A stretch of DNA of 64,000 nt from Thermococcus peptonophilus (GCF_001592435.1 NZ_CP014750.1:868001-932000), one strand, 5' to 3'; counted from the first letter of the stretch, positions 15,512-24,927 are shown. Numbers and translations: made by a program. Notes: generated from the letters alone by a model not told the origin.

Positions 15512-16774
15512 ATGAGGGCAGTCGTAATAGGTTCTGGCATCGGCGGGCTTTTGACGGCCGGCTTTCTGGCTAAGAACGACTACGATGTCACAGTTCTGGA
15601 AAAAGCCCCTTATACCGGCGGCCGCTTCACGAACCTGGACTACAAAGGCTTCGGCCTCTCAACGGGAGCCTTCCACATGGTTCCACACGGAGAGGACGGG
15701 CCTTTAGCTTATCTTCTCAAACTCCTCGGCGCAAACGTTAGGATAGTGAACTCCAACCCAAAGGGCATGATCTTCTACGAGGGCAGGACGTTCCACTACC
15801 GCGAGGGCTGGAAGTATCTCAGCTGGAAGGAGAGGGCCAGAGCAACGAAGTTGCTTTTGGATATAAAGCGGAACAAGCTCCCGATCGGAGAAGAGGCCGA
15901 GATGAGCGGGCGCGAGTGGATTCGAGAGAGAATAGGCGACAGTGAGTTCACCGACCTCTTCATAAAGAGTTTCCTCGGCTGGGCGGACAGCGTGCTGGAT
16001 GTACCTGCAGGAGAGCTGGCGAGGGAGATTAAGGCGGCTTTGAAGTGGGGTGGGCCTGGTTTGGTGAAAGGTGGTTGCAAGGCCCTGACCGACGAGCTTG
16101 CGAGAATTGTGTTGGAAAACGGCGGGAAGATCCTAACGAGGAAGAAGGTCGTTGAAGTTGATGCGGAGACAAAGAAGGTAACAACTGCGGACAACGAGGA
16201 GGTTTCCTACGATGTCCTTATCTCGAACATCGGCATCAAGGAGACCGTCGAGCTAGTCGGGAGAGAGAACTTCAACCGTGATTACCTCAAGCACGTTGAC
16301 TCACTGAAGCCGAGCGAGGGGATAAAGTACAACGTGGCCCTAAAGGGAGGGCCGAGAATAGGCAACACCGTCGTCTTTACCCTTGACACTGAGAGGATAA
16401 ACGGCTACAACGAGCCAACCGCTCTAAGCCCCGAGCTCGCTCCAGATGGATACACCCTCATCATGCTCCACCACGCTCTCCAGAGCAGGAACGTTAAGGC
16501 CGAGCAGAGGAAGGGAGTTGAAGACATCTACCGGATTTTCCCGAACCTCGATGAAGAGGGCGAGATTCTGCTCATTCAGACCTACCTGGACGGAAATCCC
16601 GTAAACAGGGTCGCCAGCGGGCAGACCGTTGAGGACTTCCCGATTCAGGACATCTACCTCGTCGGCGACGCCTACAAGCTACCCGGTGGAATAGAGGTCG
16701 AGGGGATATCACTTGGGGTCATGAAGACCCTTGAGCGGCTCGGGCTTGGGAACTTTTCTGAATGGTACCTCTGA
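15512..16774 (+). CDS. FAD-dependent oxidoreductase, phytoene desaturase-like
   Basis: The 420-residue protein has an N-terminal dinucleotide fold VIGSGIGGLLTAGFLAKN (residues 4-21) with VLEKAPYTGGRF, as in phytoene-dehydrogenase/amine-oxidase type flavoproteins. A C-terminal FAD segment IYLVGDAYKLPGGIEVEG follows. The substrate is unknown. Ether-lipid or isoprenoid metabolism is possible by analogy (geranylgeranyl-reductase-like), but no specific motif shows it. AGGTGATAA precedes the ATG. It lies 60 bases after GAPOR and may read through from it. Confidence 0.85.
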   Translation: MRAVVIGSGIGGLLTAGFLAKNDYDVTVLEKAPYTGGRFTNLDYKGFGLSTGAFHMVPHGEDGPLAYLLKLLGANVRIVNSNPKGMIFYEGRTFHYREGWKYLSWKERARATKLLLDIKRNKLPIGEEAEMSGREWIRERIGDSEFTDLFIKSFLGWADSVLDVPAGELAREIKAALKWGGPGLVKGGCKALTDELARIVLENGGKILTRKKVVEVDAETKKVTTADNEEVSYDVLISNIGIKETVELVGRENFNRDYLKHVDSLKPSEGIKYNVALKGGPRIGNTVVFTLDTERINGYNEPTALSPELAPDGYTLIMLHHALQSRNVKAEQRKGVEDIYRIFPNLDEEGEILLIQTYLDGNPVNRVASGQTVEDFPIQDIYLVGDAYKLPGGIEVEGISLGVMKTLERLGLGNFSEWYL

Positions 16775-16903
16775 GCCCCACTTTTCTTTACATTTGTAGA
16801 GTGGCTGGCCTCTTCCCCGAACCTTATTCAAGTGAACAGGGGTGAAGCCTAACGAACGTTTTTATGCCCGTGAGCGTAATTAGTCATCCCTGGAGGTGAG
16901 AGA

Positions 16904-17851
16904 ATGAAGAGGGTTGTCATAGCCTTGGGCGGGAACGCCATACTACAGCGAGGCCAGAAGGGGACTTACGAGGAGCAGATGAAGAACGTGAGGAGGACTG
17001 CCAAGCAGATAGCGGACATAATCCTCGATAACGATTACGAGGTGGTTATCACTCACGGTAACGGCCCGCAGGTGGGTGCCCTTCTTCTCCACATGGACGC
17101 TGGTCAGCAGGTCTATGGAATCCCCGCCCAGCCGATGGACGTCGCTGGTGCCATGACCCAGGGACAGATAGGCTACATGATCGGCCAGGCCCTGATAAAC
17201 GAGCTGAGGAAGAGAGGGGTTGAGAAGCCCGTCGCGACGATAGTAACTCAGACCATCGTTGACAAGAACGACCCTGCCTTCCAGAACCCGAGCAAGCCGG
17301 TTGGTCCGTTCTACGATGAGGAGACGGCAAAGAAACTCGCAAAGGAAAAGGGCTGGACGGTTATAGAAGACGCTGGAAGGGGCTGGAGGAGGGTCGTCCC
17401 AAGCCCTGACCCGAAGGGCCACGTTGAGGCGCCGGTTATAGTAGACCTCGTCGAGAAAGGCTTCATCGTCATAGCGAGCGGCGGCGGAGGAGTCCCGGTA
17501 ATTGAGGAAAACGGGGAGCTTAAGGGCGTTGAGGCGGTTATAGACAAGGACCTAGCTGGGGAGAAGCTCGCGGAAGAGGTAAATGCCGACATCTTCATGA
17601 TACTCACGGACGTGAACGGTGCTGCCTTGAACTACGGAAAGCCCGATGAGAAGTGGCTCGGGAAGGTAACTGTTGACGAGCTGAAGCGCTATTATGAAGA
17701 GGGCCACTTCAAGAAGGGCAGCATGGGGCCGAAGGTCTTAGCGGCGATAAGGTTCGTTGAGTGGGGCGGAGAGAGAGCTGTTATAGCTTCCCTCGACAGG
17801 GCCGTCGAGGCTCTTGAGGGGAGGACAGGGACGCAGGTTGTAAGAGAGTGA
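16904..17851 (+). CDS. cpkA: Carbamate kinase
   Basis: The 315-residue amino-acid-kinase-family protein starts [17 protein letters not shown] and contains [12 protein letters not shown] and [13 protein letters not shown], near-invariant in carbamate kinases. It interconverts ATP plus carbamate with ADP plus carbamoyl phosphate. In Pyrococcus the equivalent enzyme was described as a carbamate-kinase-like carbamoyl phosphate synthetase. GAGGTGAGAG precedes the ATG, and a TATA-like GTTTTTATG lies about 45 bases upstream. A T-rich tract follows the stop, so it is likely a single-gene unit. Confidence 0.95.
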   Translation: MKRVVIALGGNAILQRGQKGTYEEQMKNVRRTAKQIADIILDNDYEVVITHGNGPQVGALLLHMDAGQQVYGIPAQPMDVAGAMTQGQIGYMIGQALINELRKRGVEKPVATIVTQTIVDKNDPAFQNPSKPVGPFYDEETAKKLAKEKGWTVIEDAGRGWRRVVPSPDPKGHVEAPVIVDLVEKGFIVIASGGGGVPVIEENGELKGVEAVIDKDLAGEKLAEEVNADIFMILTDVNGAALNYGKPDEKWLGKVTVDELKRYYEEGHFKKGSMGPKVLAAIRFVEWGGERAVIASLDRAVEALEGRTGTQVVRE

Positions 17852-17863
17852 ACTGGGAGCAAA

Positions 17864-17890
17864 GTTTTTTGTTTTGTCCCTGTTTTGTTC
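17864..17890 (+). terminator. T-rich terminator after cpkA
   Basis: GTTTTTTGTTTTG followed by a second TGTTTTGTTC tract starts 13 bases after the cpkA stop. Oligo-T tracts on the non-template strand terminate archaeal RNA polymerase. No strong hairpin is present. Confidence 0.5.
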
Positions 17891-18088
17891 TATTTTGAAT
17901 GTTTTAGAAGACTTCTGTTGATTCATGGGCACCATAGAAAGATACAGCCAAACAAAAGGGAAAATAATCTATCATGCTCATGGCGATACCGCTGAATTAT
18001 CCAAAAAGTTTTTATTTACTCTCTCAATTTCCAGTCCAGATGTTTGGAGTAAGCAGAGCTGTTCTAAAAAGGGAGAGGGGTAAGAGAG

Positions 18089-18994
18089 ATGACAACGGTT
18101 AAAGTAGACCCAGAGGAAATTAAGAGGATCAAGAGGGAGATTGAGGCCCTGGAAAAGGAGAGAAATGAGATCAGGGCCAAACTGGATGAGCTCGAAAAGG
18201 AGCTCCAGGTCTGGATTCAAAAGAGGGATGAAAAGAACAAGGAAGTACAGCAGCTCCGCCAGAAGGGGCGCGAGTACAAGGCGAAGAGGGATGAGATAAA
18301 CAAGAAGATACAGGAGCTCAAGAAGAACCGCGAGGAGATCAACGCCAAGCTCGACCTCCTCTACCAGGAGATACTCGAGTACAAGACCAAGAGAAACGAG
18401 TACAACCAGCTCAGGAGGCTCAAGATGTCTCCTGAGAGGATACAGGAGAGGATCGAGAAGCTTGAGTGGGAGCTCCAGACCAACCCGAACATCACACCCG
18501 AGAGGGAGAAGCAGATCGTTGACCAGATACAGGTTCTCGCGACCGAGCTTGAGATCATCCAGCAGGCCGAGAGGTTCCACAAGAAGCTCGTTGAGACGAG
18601 GAAGAAGGTGGACCAGCTCAAGAAGGCCAGGAAAGCCATCAGCCTTGAGATACAGAAGCTCGCCAACCAGAGCCAGCAGTTCCACGAGCAGATGATCCAG
18701 GCCTTCAACAAGGCTGACGAGGTCAAGAAAGAGGCCGACGAGTACCACCAGAAGGTCGTCGAGCTCCGCGAGAAGGTCAGGGAAGCCAGGAAGCAGCTCA
18801 GAGAGATCGAGAGGAAGATCAGGGAGTACGACGAGAAGCACAAGGAGCTTATCGCCTACCGTCTCGTCGCCAAGATGCGCGCCAAGAAGGATGCCAACTT
18901 CGAGAAGGCAGTTGAAGCCCTCGAGAAGTTCAAGCGCGGCGAGAAGCTAACGCTCGACGAGCTCCTGCTCCTGCAGAGGTACAACCTCGTCTGA
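18089..18994 (+). CDS. Long coiled-coil protein, 301 residues
   Basis: Nearly all of the protein is charged heptad-repeat helix (residues 5-260, rich in E, K, R, Q, with almost no glycine or proline). A short ordered C-terminal segment ends FKRGEKLTLDELLLLQRYNLV. There are no membrane segments or cysteines. Homologues in archaea are often labelled only as coiled-coil protein, and I cannot assign a function. The TATA box TTTTTATTTAC near 18008-18018 and GGGGTAAGAGAG upstream support the start. archaeosine synthase follows 9 bases later on the same strand, so they are probably an operon. Confidence 0.85.
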   Translation: MTTVKVDPEEIKRIKREIEALEKERNEIRAKLDELEKELQVWIQKRDEKNKEVQQLRQKGREYKAKRDEINKKIQELKKNREEINAKLDLLYQEILEYKTKRNEYNQLRRLKMSPERIQERIEKLEWELQTNPNITPEREKQIVDQIQVLATELEIIQQAERFHKKLVETRKKVDQLKKARKAISLEIQKLANQSQQFHEQMIQAFNKADEVKKEADEYHQKVVELREKVREARKQLREIERKIREYDEKHKELIAYRLVAKMRAKKDANFEKAVEALEKFKRGEKLTLDELLLLQRYNLV

Positions 18995-19003
18995 GGAATC
19001 GCT

Positions 19004-20710
19004 ATGGAAGTCATCAAACACGAAGGACCCGGAAGGCTTGGGGTAGTCAGGCTAGGGGATTATTCCTTCAGAACTCCCGCGTTAGTCGGGATAGACTTTA
19101 CCCTGTCTCCCTTCAACTCCTTCTTCCATCCCAAAGAGCCGGGCGAGTACGACTTCAACCTCGCCCCATCAATACCACTCGGGTTTTACACTCCCGATGA
19201 GGTAATCCAGAAAGCCATCGGGAGACTCTGGAGTGTAAACTACGAGGGCTTCAACGCCTTCTACTTCCCGGCCCTGAGGAGAACTGAGTACCTTGGGGAG
19301 TTCTTCAAGATCATCGAGAGACACAACTTCGATGCCGTCTACCTCGGCAACTCGAAGATTCTAATCAAGGAGTACCGCTACTTCGTGAGGATTTTAAGGG
19401 AGCTCCGCGAGAGGTTCCCGAACATCATGATAATAACCGACCTTGAGCCGTTCTTCTATCCTCTGGCCGTTTATCTTGGCGTTGACGCCTTCGACACCCG
19501 CTCTCTCAAGCTCTACGACTTCGAGGGCAAGGGATTCACTCAGTTCTCTCCTTTCCTGTGGAGCAGCGAGCCCAACTCACTCGACTTCGCCCGCGAGGTA
19601 ATACTGCTCGTGAGGAAGGCCCTCGAAGAGGGCAAGCTGAGGTATCTAGTAGAGAACTTCTTCCCGACCCAGTACAACGCTGGAATTCTGAGAATAGCAG
19701 ACCTTGAGCACCCAGATTATCTTGAGAAGTACACTCCAATCCAGAAGGAGACGGTATACTTCATTAGCGACGCATCCATAAGGAGGCCCGAGGTCAAAAG
19801 GTGGCACGAGCGCGTGCTTGAGCGCTTTACACCGCCGAAGAATGTTGAACTCCTCCTGCTCTTCCCGTGCTCCGCTAAGAAGCCCTACTCCTTCTCCCGC
19901 TCGCACACCCTCTACAGAAGGGCCGTGAAAGAGGCCCTCGGCTCGGGAATCTCAAAGGTTCACGAGCTTATCTTAACCTCACCCTTCGGCGTTGTCCCTA
20001 GGGAGTGGGAGTGGTTGGCCAAGTACGACATAGTAGTCACCGGTCACTGGAGCGAGGAGGAGATAAAGCCAGCTGCTGAGCTTCTAGCTAAGACGCTTGA
20101 GAAGTACCCGGAGGAAATCCCGATAGTAGCGCATCTCGACGAGGCCTACGTTGAGATAGCCAAGCTCGCTTCCGAGCTTTCCAGAAGGGAGATAATCTTC
20201 ACGGACGTCAAAAACGGGACGACGAGCCACGAAAGCCTTCGCTCACTTACCGAGACGCTGAGGGAGTTCCAGATTGAGGGAACGAAGGAGGACAGGACCT
20301 ACCGCTACTTTGAGAACATAAGGAAGGTCTTCGACTTCTACTTTGGCATCGGTGCTGGGGAAGCAATTCTCCCGGATAATGGTCAGGTTAAAGGCTCAAA
20401 GATGCTCCGCATCTTCGTTGACGGTCAGCAGACCGGAACCTTCAAGGACGGCGTAATAAGCGTAACTCCCTACGGAATGCAGAGAATATACGATGCAGTT
20501 AAGAGCTACTGGGTGAAGATAGACTTTGAACTTAGGGGAGACGTCTTCGCTGTCGGCGTTGAAGAAGCCGATCCGAGGATAAGGCCCGACGACATCGTCG
20601 GCATAGTCAGAGATGAAAAGGTAGTCGGTGTCGGGAAGGCCGTTCTGAACGGGGAAGAGATGGTCAGGGCGAAGAAGGGAGTCGCTGTTAAGGTGAGGAA
20701 GAGGGCGTAA
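19004..20710 (+). CDS. arcS: Archaeosine synthase ArcS (alpha subunit, TGT-like)
   Basis: The 568-residue protein has a tRNA-guanine-transglycosylase-like N-terminal barrel, then the ArcS-specific core with PCSAKKPYSFSRSHTLYRRA (about residue 285), and a C-terminal PUA domain (about 485-568, ending in a basic tail). ArcS converts preQ0 at position 15 of archaeal tRNAs toward archaeosine. In Thermococcus it works with the radical SAM partner RaSEA, which is not in this window. The length is normal. The ribosome binding site is weak (GAGGAATC), consistent with coupling to the coiled-coil gene upstream. Confidence 0.94.
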   Translation: MEVIKHEGPGRLGVVRLGDYSFRTPALVGIDFTLSPFNSFFHPKEPGEYDFNLAPSIPLGFYTPDEVIQKAIGRLWSVNYEGFNAFYFPALRRTEYLGEFFKIIERHNFDAVYLGNSKILIKEYRYFVRILRELRERFPNIMIITDLEPFFYPLAVYLGVDAFDTRSLKLYDFEGKGFTQFSPFLWSSEPNSLDFAREVILLVRKALEEGKLRYLVENFFPTQYNAGILRIADLEHPDYLEKYTPIQKETVYFISDASIRRPEVKRWHERVLERFTPPKNVELLLLFPCSAKKPYSFSRSHTLYRRAVKEALGSGISKVHELILTSPFGVVPREWEWLAKYDIVVTGHWSEEEIKPAAELLAKTLEKYPEEIPIVAHLDEAYVEIAKLASELSRREIIFTDVKNGTTSHESLRSLTETLREFQIEGTKEDRTYRYFENIRKVFDFYFGIGAGEAILPDNGQVKGSKMLRIFVDGQQTGTFKDGVISVTPYGMQRIYDAVKSYWVKIDFELRGDVFAVGVEEADPRIRPDDIVGIVRDEKVVGVGKAVLNGEEMVRAKKGVAVKVRKRA

Positions 20711-20741
20711 CGTCTAAAAGGTTCTTTTTTATTCTCCCCAC

Positions 20742-21038
20742 ATGCCCAAACACTTCAAGCGCGGGGTGAAGAGGGAGCACCACTTTCTCAAGGGCCTTGA
20801 AAAGCCGCTGGAAGAGATAGCCAGAATCCCTGGAGTGAAAAAGGTAATCCCGGGTAGGATATACGCGAGCGACTCCAGAGGCTTCGAGATAAAGGTCACA
20901 CGGGAGACTCAGACGGGTTTAAAGCTCGTCGCCAAGAGCGATGGGAGCGTTCAGGAGGTCTTTCTGGTCATGGATAAAGCCGACAGGGAGAGGGTGTGGA
21001 GGGAGATAGAGGAGCTAGCTGAGAAATGGGAGAAGTAA
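20742..21038 (+). CDS. DUF2103-like protein, 98 residues
   Basis: The small basic protein begins MPKHFKRGVKREHHFLKGLE and has a central segment PGVKKVIPGRI followed by two strands and a C-terminal helix. This resembles the DUF2103 family (labelled predicted metal-binding in places; the His-His pair near the N terminus may be relevant). The molecular function is unknown. No ribosome binding site is visible before the ATG, only a T-rich stretch. It may be read through from arcS, 31 bases upstream. Confidence 0.7.
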   Translation: MPKHFKRGVKREHHFLKGLEKPLEEIARIPGVKKVIPGRIYASDSRGFEIKVTRETQTGLKLVAKSDGSVQEVFLVMDKADRERVWREIEELAEKWEK

Positions 21039-21674
21039 TCAAAGCTCCCTCTTTCCCTCAAAGAACTCAATAAGCTCCTCGTCGCTTATCTCCTCGTCTG
21101 CTTCTGTGTATCCAAGCTCCCTCTTCTGGAGGTCTATTAATCCTGGCGTCAGAAGGAGCTTTCCGTTTAGCTTCGGCACCGTGTAATGGAGCGTTATCTC
21201 GCTGAACTCGTCGAGCATTATCGTCGGGTTCTCCTCGTATTCAATTTCCTCCAGCCGTTTTCCGTCCGCTATGAGCTTCGCCACTATCGATGCGCCGTCT
21301 ATGGAGTACTGGGGCTTTCCGATGTGCCTAACTTTAACGCCTTCCATCTTTGAGGTTATGAACTCCCTCGTCCTTCCGCGTGGAACCGCATCGCCGAGGA
21401 TTCCGCCGACCACTATCATGGTATCCCCCTCTATGTCTCCAGGCTTCAGCTCCTCCTCCGCCTGAAGGTCAAGGATTATTAGCTTTGATCTATCGAAGGG
21501 AAACTTTGTAACGCTCTCCGTGATGACACTCCCAAGTTTTGCCAGCCTCTCCCTCTCGTCCTCGCGGACGTTAGTAAAGATGAGCTTATCCCCCCACCAT
21601 TGGGCGACGTGAGAGTACTCAAGCCACAGCCAGTCGCTGATGTCCTCAAGGTGCTCGATTATCAGGTAAGGCAT
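21039..21674 (-). CDS. SFM1-like SPOUT methyltransferase
   Basis: The 211-residue protein starts MPYLIIEHLEDISDWLWLEY, which closely parallels yeast Sfm1, the SPOUT-fold protein arginine methyltransferase acting on ribosomal protein S3. The trefoil-knot region is seen in IVVGGILGDAVPRGRTREF and VRHIGKPQYSIDGASIV. The archaeal substrate is not established to my knowledge. The ATG at 21674 follows GGTGGTATC. It is convergent with the DUF2103-like gene, the two stops being adjacent. A divergent tRNA-Gly lies upstream. Confidence 0.8.
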   Translation of the reverse strand: MPYLIIEHLEDISDWLWLEYSHVAQWWGDKLIFTNVREDERERLAKLGSVITESVTKFPFDRSKLIILDLQAEEELKPGDIEGDTMIVVGGILGDAVPRGRTREFITSKMEGVKVRHIGKPQYSIDGASIVAKLIADGKRLEEIEYEENPTIMLDEFSEITLHYTVPKLNGKLLLTPGLIDLQKRELGYTEADEEISDEELIEFFEGKREL

Positions 21675-21841
21675 AGATACCACCGGTGGACTTTCAGCGG
21701 GGCTCTTAAAAACCCTACGTTAGGGCGATCTGGAAATTTTGTTAAGGAAAAAGGACAAAAGCCCTCCCAGTGGCCGAGTAAGGACTTAAGCAGGGGGTAA
21801 AGCTTTTAAAGTCACGATCCCTCTATACTACGGGCTTGACT

Positions 21842-21919
21842 GCGGTGGTAGTCTAGCCTGGTCTAGGACACCGGCCTCCCAAGCCGGTGACCCGGGTTCA
21901 AATCCCGGCCACCGCACCA
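21842..21919 (+). tRNA. tRNA-Gly (CCC)
   Basis: A 78-base cloverleaf with acceptor arms GCGGTGG and CCACCGC, anticodon loop CTCCCAA (anticodon CCC), T arm GGGTTCAAATCCC and encoded CCA. A TATA-like CTTTTAAAG lies about 35 bases upstream (near 21802-21810). Confidence 0.96.
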
Positions 21920-21972
21920 TCTTCTCAAAAACCTTTTAACTTCCAGCGTTCTGTTAACTAATGGTGCTTATC

Positions 21973-22428
21973 ATGAAGAGCTTTTTAACCGAGCAGCAGA
22001 TTAGGGTTCTCCAGCTTAGGGCCAAAGGCTTGAAACAGAGCGAGATAGCCGAAATTCTCGGGACGAGCAGGGCCAACGTTAGCATCCTCGAGAGAAGGGC
22101 CCTTGAGAAGATTGAAAAGGCCAGGAACACACTTCTTCTGTGGGAGCAGATAAACTCGAAAATAAGCATTGAGGTCAAAAAGGGTGAAGACATCTTCCAG
22201 GTTCCCGAGAAGCTCTTTAAGAAGGCCGACGAGCTTGGAGTGAAAGTCCCATACAGCACGGCTGAAATAATAGCGTTCCTGGTGGAACACGCGCCGATAG
22301 AGGACAGACTGGCCAAGAGGGACTTCACGCTCTTCTTGGACAGGGATGACAGGCTCCGCGTTAGCGAGTGCATTTTAGAGGACTTTGATGAGATAGGGAA
22401 GCACGAGGGCGGTAAAGACACCGTTTAA
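21973..22428 (+). CDS. Tfx family DNA-binding protein
   Basis: The 151-residue protein has an N-terminal helix-turn-helix (residues 1-50, FLTEQQIRVLQLRAKGLKQS then EIAEILGTSRANVSILERRA) like the Methanothermobacter regulator Tfx. The C-terminal domain (about 60-150) may sense a ligand. The targets are unknown. GGTG lies 6-9 bases before the ATG at 21973. The 3' end overlaps the end of lrgB by 54 bases on the opposite strand, so the two messages could form antisense pairs. Confidence 0.85.
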   Translation: MKSFLTEQQIRVLQLRAKGLKQSEIAEILGTSRANVSILERRALEKIEKARNTLLLWEQINSKISIEVKKGEDIFQVPEKLFKKADELGVKVPYSTAEIIAFLVEHAPIEDRLAKRDFTLFLDRDDRLRVSECILEDFDEIGKHEGGKDTV

Positions 22429-23046
22429 TGCCATCGCAAGCCCACTAACTCCCCCAGCAATCTCATCCTCCAGCAGAATCCTAGCCGTCCCTAGGCCGTG
22501 GGATGTGACCCCCATTGCCAGCCCCCTCGCTACTCTGTCCCTGACTCGAAATACGTTCAGGAGTTCCGGTCCAACCGCATTCCCGAGTATTCCGGTTAGA
22601 ATAACGAGGACTGCCGTAAGGGCGGGGATTCCACCGATTTTTTCGCTGATTCCTATGGCTATTGCAGTTGTGACACTCTTGGGGGCTATGCTTAGGAGCA
22701 CATTACTGCTCCCACCGAGAACCTCTGCCGTGTAGAAGGCACTTAGTATGGCAACGATTCCACCGACCGTTATTCCAGCTGTTATTTCCTTCCAGTAAGC
22801 TTTGATTGTATCAAGTCCTCTGTAAACGGGGACAGCAAGGCTTACCACAGCCGGCCCGAGGAGGAACTTGAGTATCCCGGCGCTCTCCATGTAGGAATCG
22901 TAGGAAAAGCCGCCAAACCAGAGAAATGCTGCTATCGTGGCTATTGAGAGGAGAACAGGGTTCGTGTAAAAGGCCTTCCTTCTCGCGTGTACCTCCGAAA
23001 AAACGTAGAAGACTATGAGCGTTAGAGCAATCCCGTATGGGTTCAC
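22375..23046 (-). CDS. lrgB: LrgB family membrane protein
   Basis: The 223-residue protein has about seven membrane segments and the LrgB signature SIAPKSVTTAIAIGISEKIG (about residues 118-137), plus GVTSHGLGTARILLED near the C terminus. In bacteria LrgAB/CidAB proteins affect murein hydrolase activity and transport of small acids such as pyruvate or glycolate. Archaea lack murein, so transport is the more likely role here. The GTG start at 23046 overlaps the lrgA stop (GTGA) with GGGGGAAGGTGA upstream. The 3' end overlaps the Tfx gene. Confidence 0.9.
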   Translation of the reverse strand: MNPYGIALTLIVFYVFSEVHARRKAFYTNPVLLSIATIAAFLWFGGFSYDSYMESAGILKFLLGPAVVSLAVPVYRGLDTIKAYWKEITAGITVGGIVAILSAFYTAEVLGGSSNVLLSIAPKSVTTAIAIGISEKIGGIPALTAVLVILTGILGNAVGPELLNVFRVRDRVARGLAMGVTSHGLGTARILLEDEIAGGVSGLAMALNGVFTALVLPYLIKVL

Positions 23047-23390
23047 CTTCCTTCCCCCCTCAAAAGCTCAACGACCTTTGCCGTTGTTATCAATGTGACC
23101 AAAAAGCTGACCAAGAGGGCACCAACGACAGGGACAAGCTGGCTCTTAAGAAGGCTGATGTAGAGTATTATCCCGACCCCCGGAGGGATGAACATAACGC
23201 TCATGTTCTTTACGAACAGTTCCGCCTCGTTCTCAACCCACTCAAGCTGGACAACCCCAGTAATTAAAGCCGCAAGTAGAAACAGCATGCCGAGAACGCT
23301 TCCCGGAATGGAAAGGTTAAAGACCGAACTCCCAAACTCGCCCAGAGCGTAGAAGCCGAAGATTATGGCCAATCCCCTGTAAGCGTTCAT
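23043..23390 (-). CDS. lrgA: CidA/LrgA family membrane protein
   Basis: The 115-residue protein has four predicted membrane segments and the family features LSIPGSVLGMLFLLAAL (about residues 27-43), a central ELFVKNMSVMFIPPGVGII and a basic C terminus. It is the partner of lrgB, with overlapping start and stop codons. It is divergent from the DUF2139 gene with only 55 bases between start codons. Confidence 0.9.
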   Translation of the reverse strand: MNAYRGLAIIFGFYALGEFGSSVFNLSIPGSVLGMLFLLAALITGVVQLEWVENEAELFVKNMSVMFIPPGVGIILYISLLKSQLVPVVGALLVSFLVTLITTAKVVELLRGEGR

Positions 23391-23445
23391 GATTCCTTCT
23401 TAGGCGGCGGAATATAAAAGCCCTCCGGCGAAAAGGCAATAAGCA

Positions 23446-24927
23446 ATGAAGCCTATCACCATCGGTGATACCATGCTCCTCAGAAACTACCGCTTTCCGG
23501 GTAGATACGGCCCCGAGTGGGGGAGCGGCGGAATCTTCGGCTTGAGACACCACAACGGTATCTTATACTTCACACTGGCCTTCGAGGCGGAAGCGCACTT
23601 TATGGACGTGAAGAGCAACGAGGAAAAGACCTATGATTTCACCTTGGTCGGAGATGCCCCCACGAGCGGCGGCGACACCTACAACGCCGTCGAGACCGTT
23701 GACGAGTTCATTTACTTCGGCGGCTGGGTGCACGCCCCAGCGGTTTACCGCGAAGACGGGAGGATACTCTTCAACAACAAGTACTCTCACGTGCACGTCT
23801 ATGACACCGCGGAAGGCTCGGTCAAGCTCTTGTGGAAGGAGTCCATACACCACCAGACTGACTGGGCCGGCGAGGTAAGTGACATCATCTACGACCCGTA
23901 CGGCGACAGGATTCTCCTAGCAAGGGAGGACGGTCACGCCAACCTCGGCGTCTACTCCCTAGACAGGAAGAGGGGAAAGGCAGAGCCCCTCATAACCGAG
24001 CCGTCTCCGAAGGGAACGCGCGTTCACGACGTTGCCTTCTTCGGGGTGGGCAACAACTTCACTGGGGGACTGAGAGAGTTTAGAGCCCTCGACCTCATAA
24101 GCGGGAAGTGGGAGGCATTTAAGCCAGGGGGTAGCGTGGACGGGAAACCCTACGAGAGGCCCGAACTCGGGGCAATGGCTTCGGCCTACAACAGGGCCTT
24201 CGCCTTCGTCCGCGGTGGTGTCTTCGCAGGCAACCCCTACATGGGCGAGGTATTCACCTTTTACCGCCTCTTAGACTTCCCGACGTTCTACGCCCCCTTC
24301 CGCGTGAACGCAATAAACGTCGGTGGAGGAGTACTCACGGCATTCAGCACCCACCACGACGCGTCATACAAAAGGGATTCGCCCGATGCTGGGATATTCT
24401 GGGACTTCACGAACACCCTCGTGGGGCCAAGCGTCCTCGTTTACGTTGCTCCGCCGATGGTGAAGATAGTTGGAGCCTTTGGAGCGAGGGTAACGAGCAT
24501 CGAGAAAATGGGCGGGAAGCTCCTCGTGGCAACTAACACAACACCAAACACCGGCGCTACCGAGGCGACGCCCTTCGACACCGGAAACAGGGATATAGTC
24601 GTTCTGGACGAGAAGATACTCCAGGAGAGGCCGCCGGCGGTGAGCTTTTCAGTCTCGCTCGACCTCCTGAGAAAGGCAAGTAAAAGAACCTTTGGGGGCA
24701 TTCCACTCGACGGATACAGGAGTGCTAGGGCTATATTCTACGTGAAGAACGACGCGAAGCTAAAGATCTACGAGTACGACCTCTCACTTCCGGCGGATAC
24801 AGCGGAAGAAGAGATCGTTGACCTAAAGGCAGGGAGAAACGTGATCGACCTGAGGACATTCTCCGGAATCGTGGGCTTCGAGCTGGAAAAAGAGGTAAAG
24901 GGAAAAGTAAGGATAGAGCTCCTCTGA
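23446..24927 (+). CDS. DUF2139 family beta-rich protein
   Basis: The 493-residue protein consists mostly of short beta strands with repeated W/G/D-containing turns, suggesting a beta-propeller. A C-terminal beta-sandwich-like part starts at about residue 400. It resembles the DUF2139 family known from Thermococcales and crenarchaea; the function is unknown. There is no signal peptide or membrane segment. AATATAAAAG at 23411-23420 is about 30 bases upstream of the ATG and there is no ribosome binding site, so the mRNA is probably leaderless. Confidence 0.7.
   Translation: MKPITIGDTMLLRNYRFPGRYGPEWGSGGIFGLRHHNGILYFTLAFEAEAHFMDVKSNEEKTYDFTLVGDAPTSGGDTYNAVETVDEFIYFGGWVHAPAVYREDGRILFNNKYSHVHVYDTAEGSVKLLWKESIHHQTDWAGEVSDIIYDPYGDRILLAREDGHANLGVYSLDRKRGKAEPLITEPSPKGTRVHDVAFFGVGNNFTGGLREFRALDLISGKWEAFKPGGSVDGKPYERPELGAMASAYNRAFAFVRGGVFAGNPYMGEVFTFYRLLDFPTFYAPFRVNAINVGGGVLTAFSTHHDASYKRDSPDAGIFWDFTNTLVGPSVLVYVAPPMVKIVGAFGARVTSIEKMGGKLLVATNTTPNTGATEATPFDTGNRDIVVLDEKILQERPPAVSFSVSLDLLRKASKRTFGGIPLDGYRSARAIFYVKNDAKLKIYEYDLSLPADTAEEEIVDLKAGRNVIDLRTFSGIVGFELEKEVKGKVRIELL

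Noticed and set aside
17978-18841. A 287-codon Leu-rich open frame antisense to the coiled-coil gene
   Set aside because: It mirrors the Glu/Lys-rich repeat codons of the real gene, giving an artificial Leu-rich peptide; no start signals.
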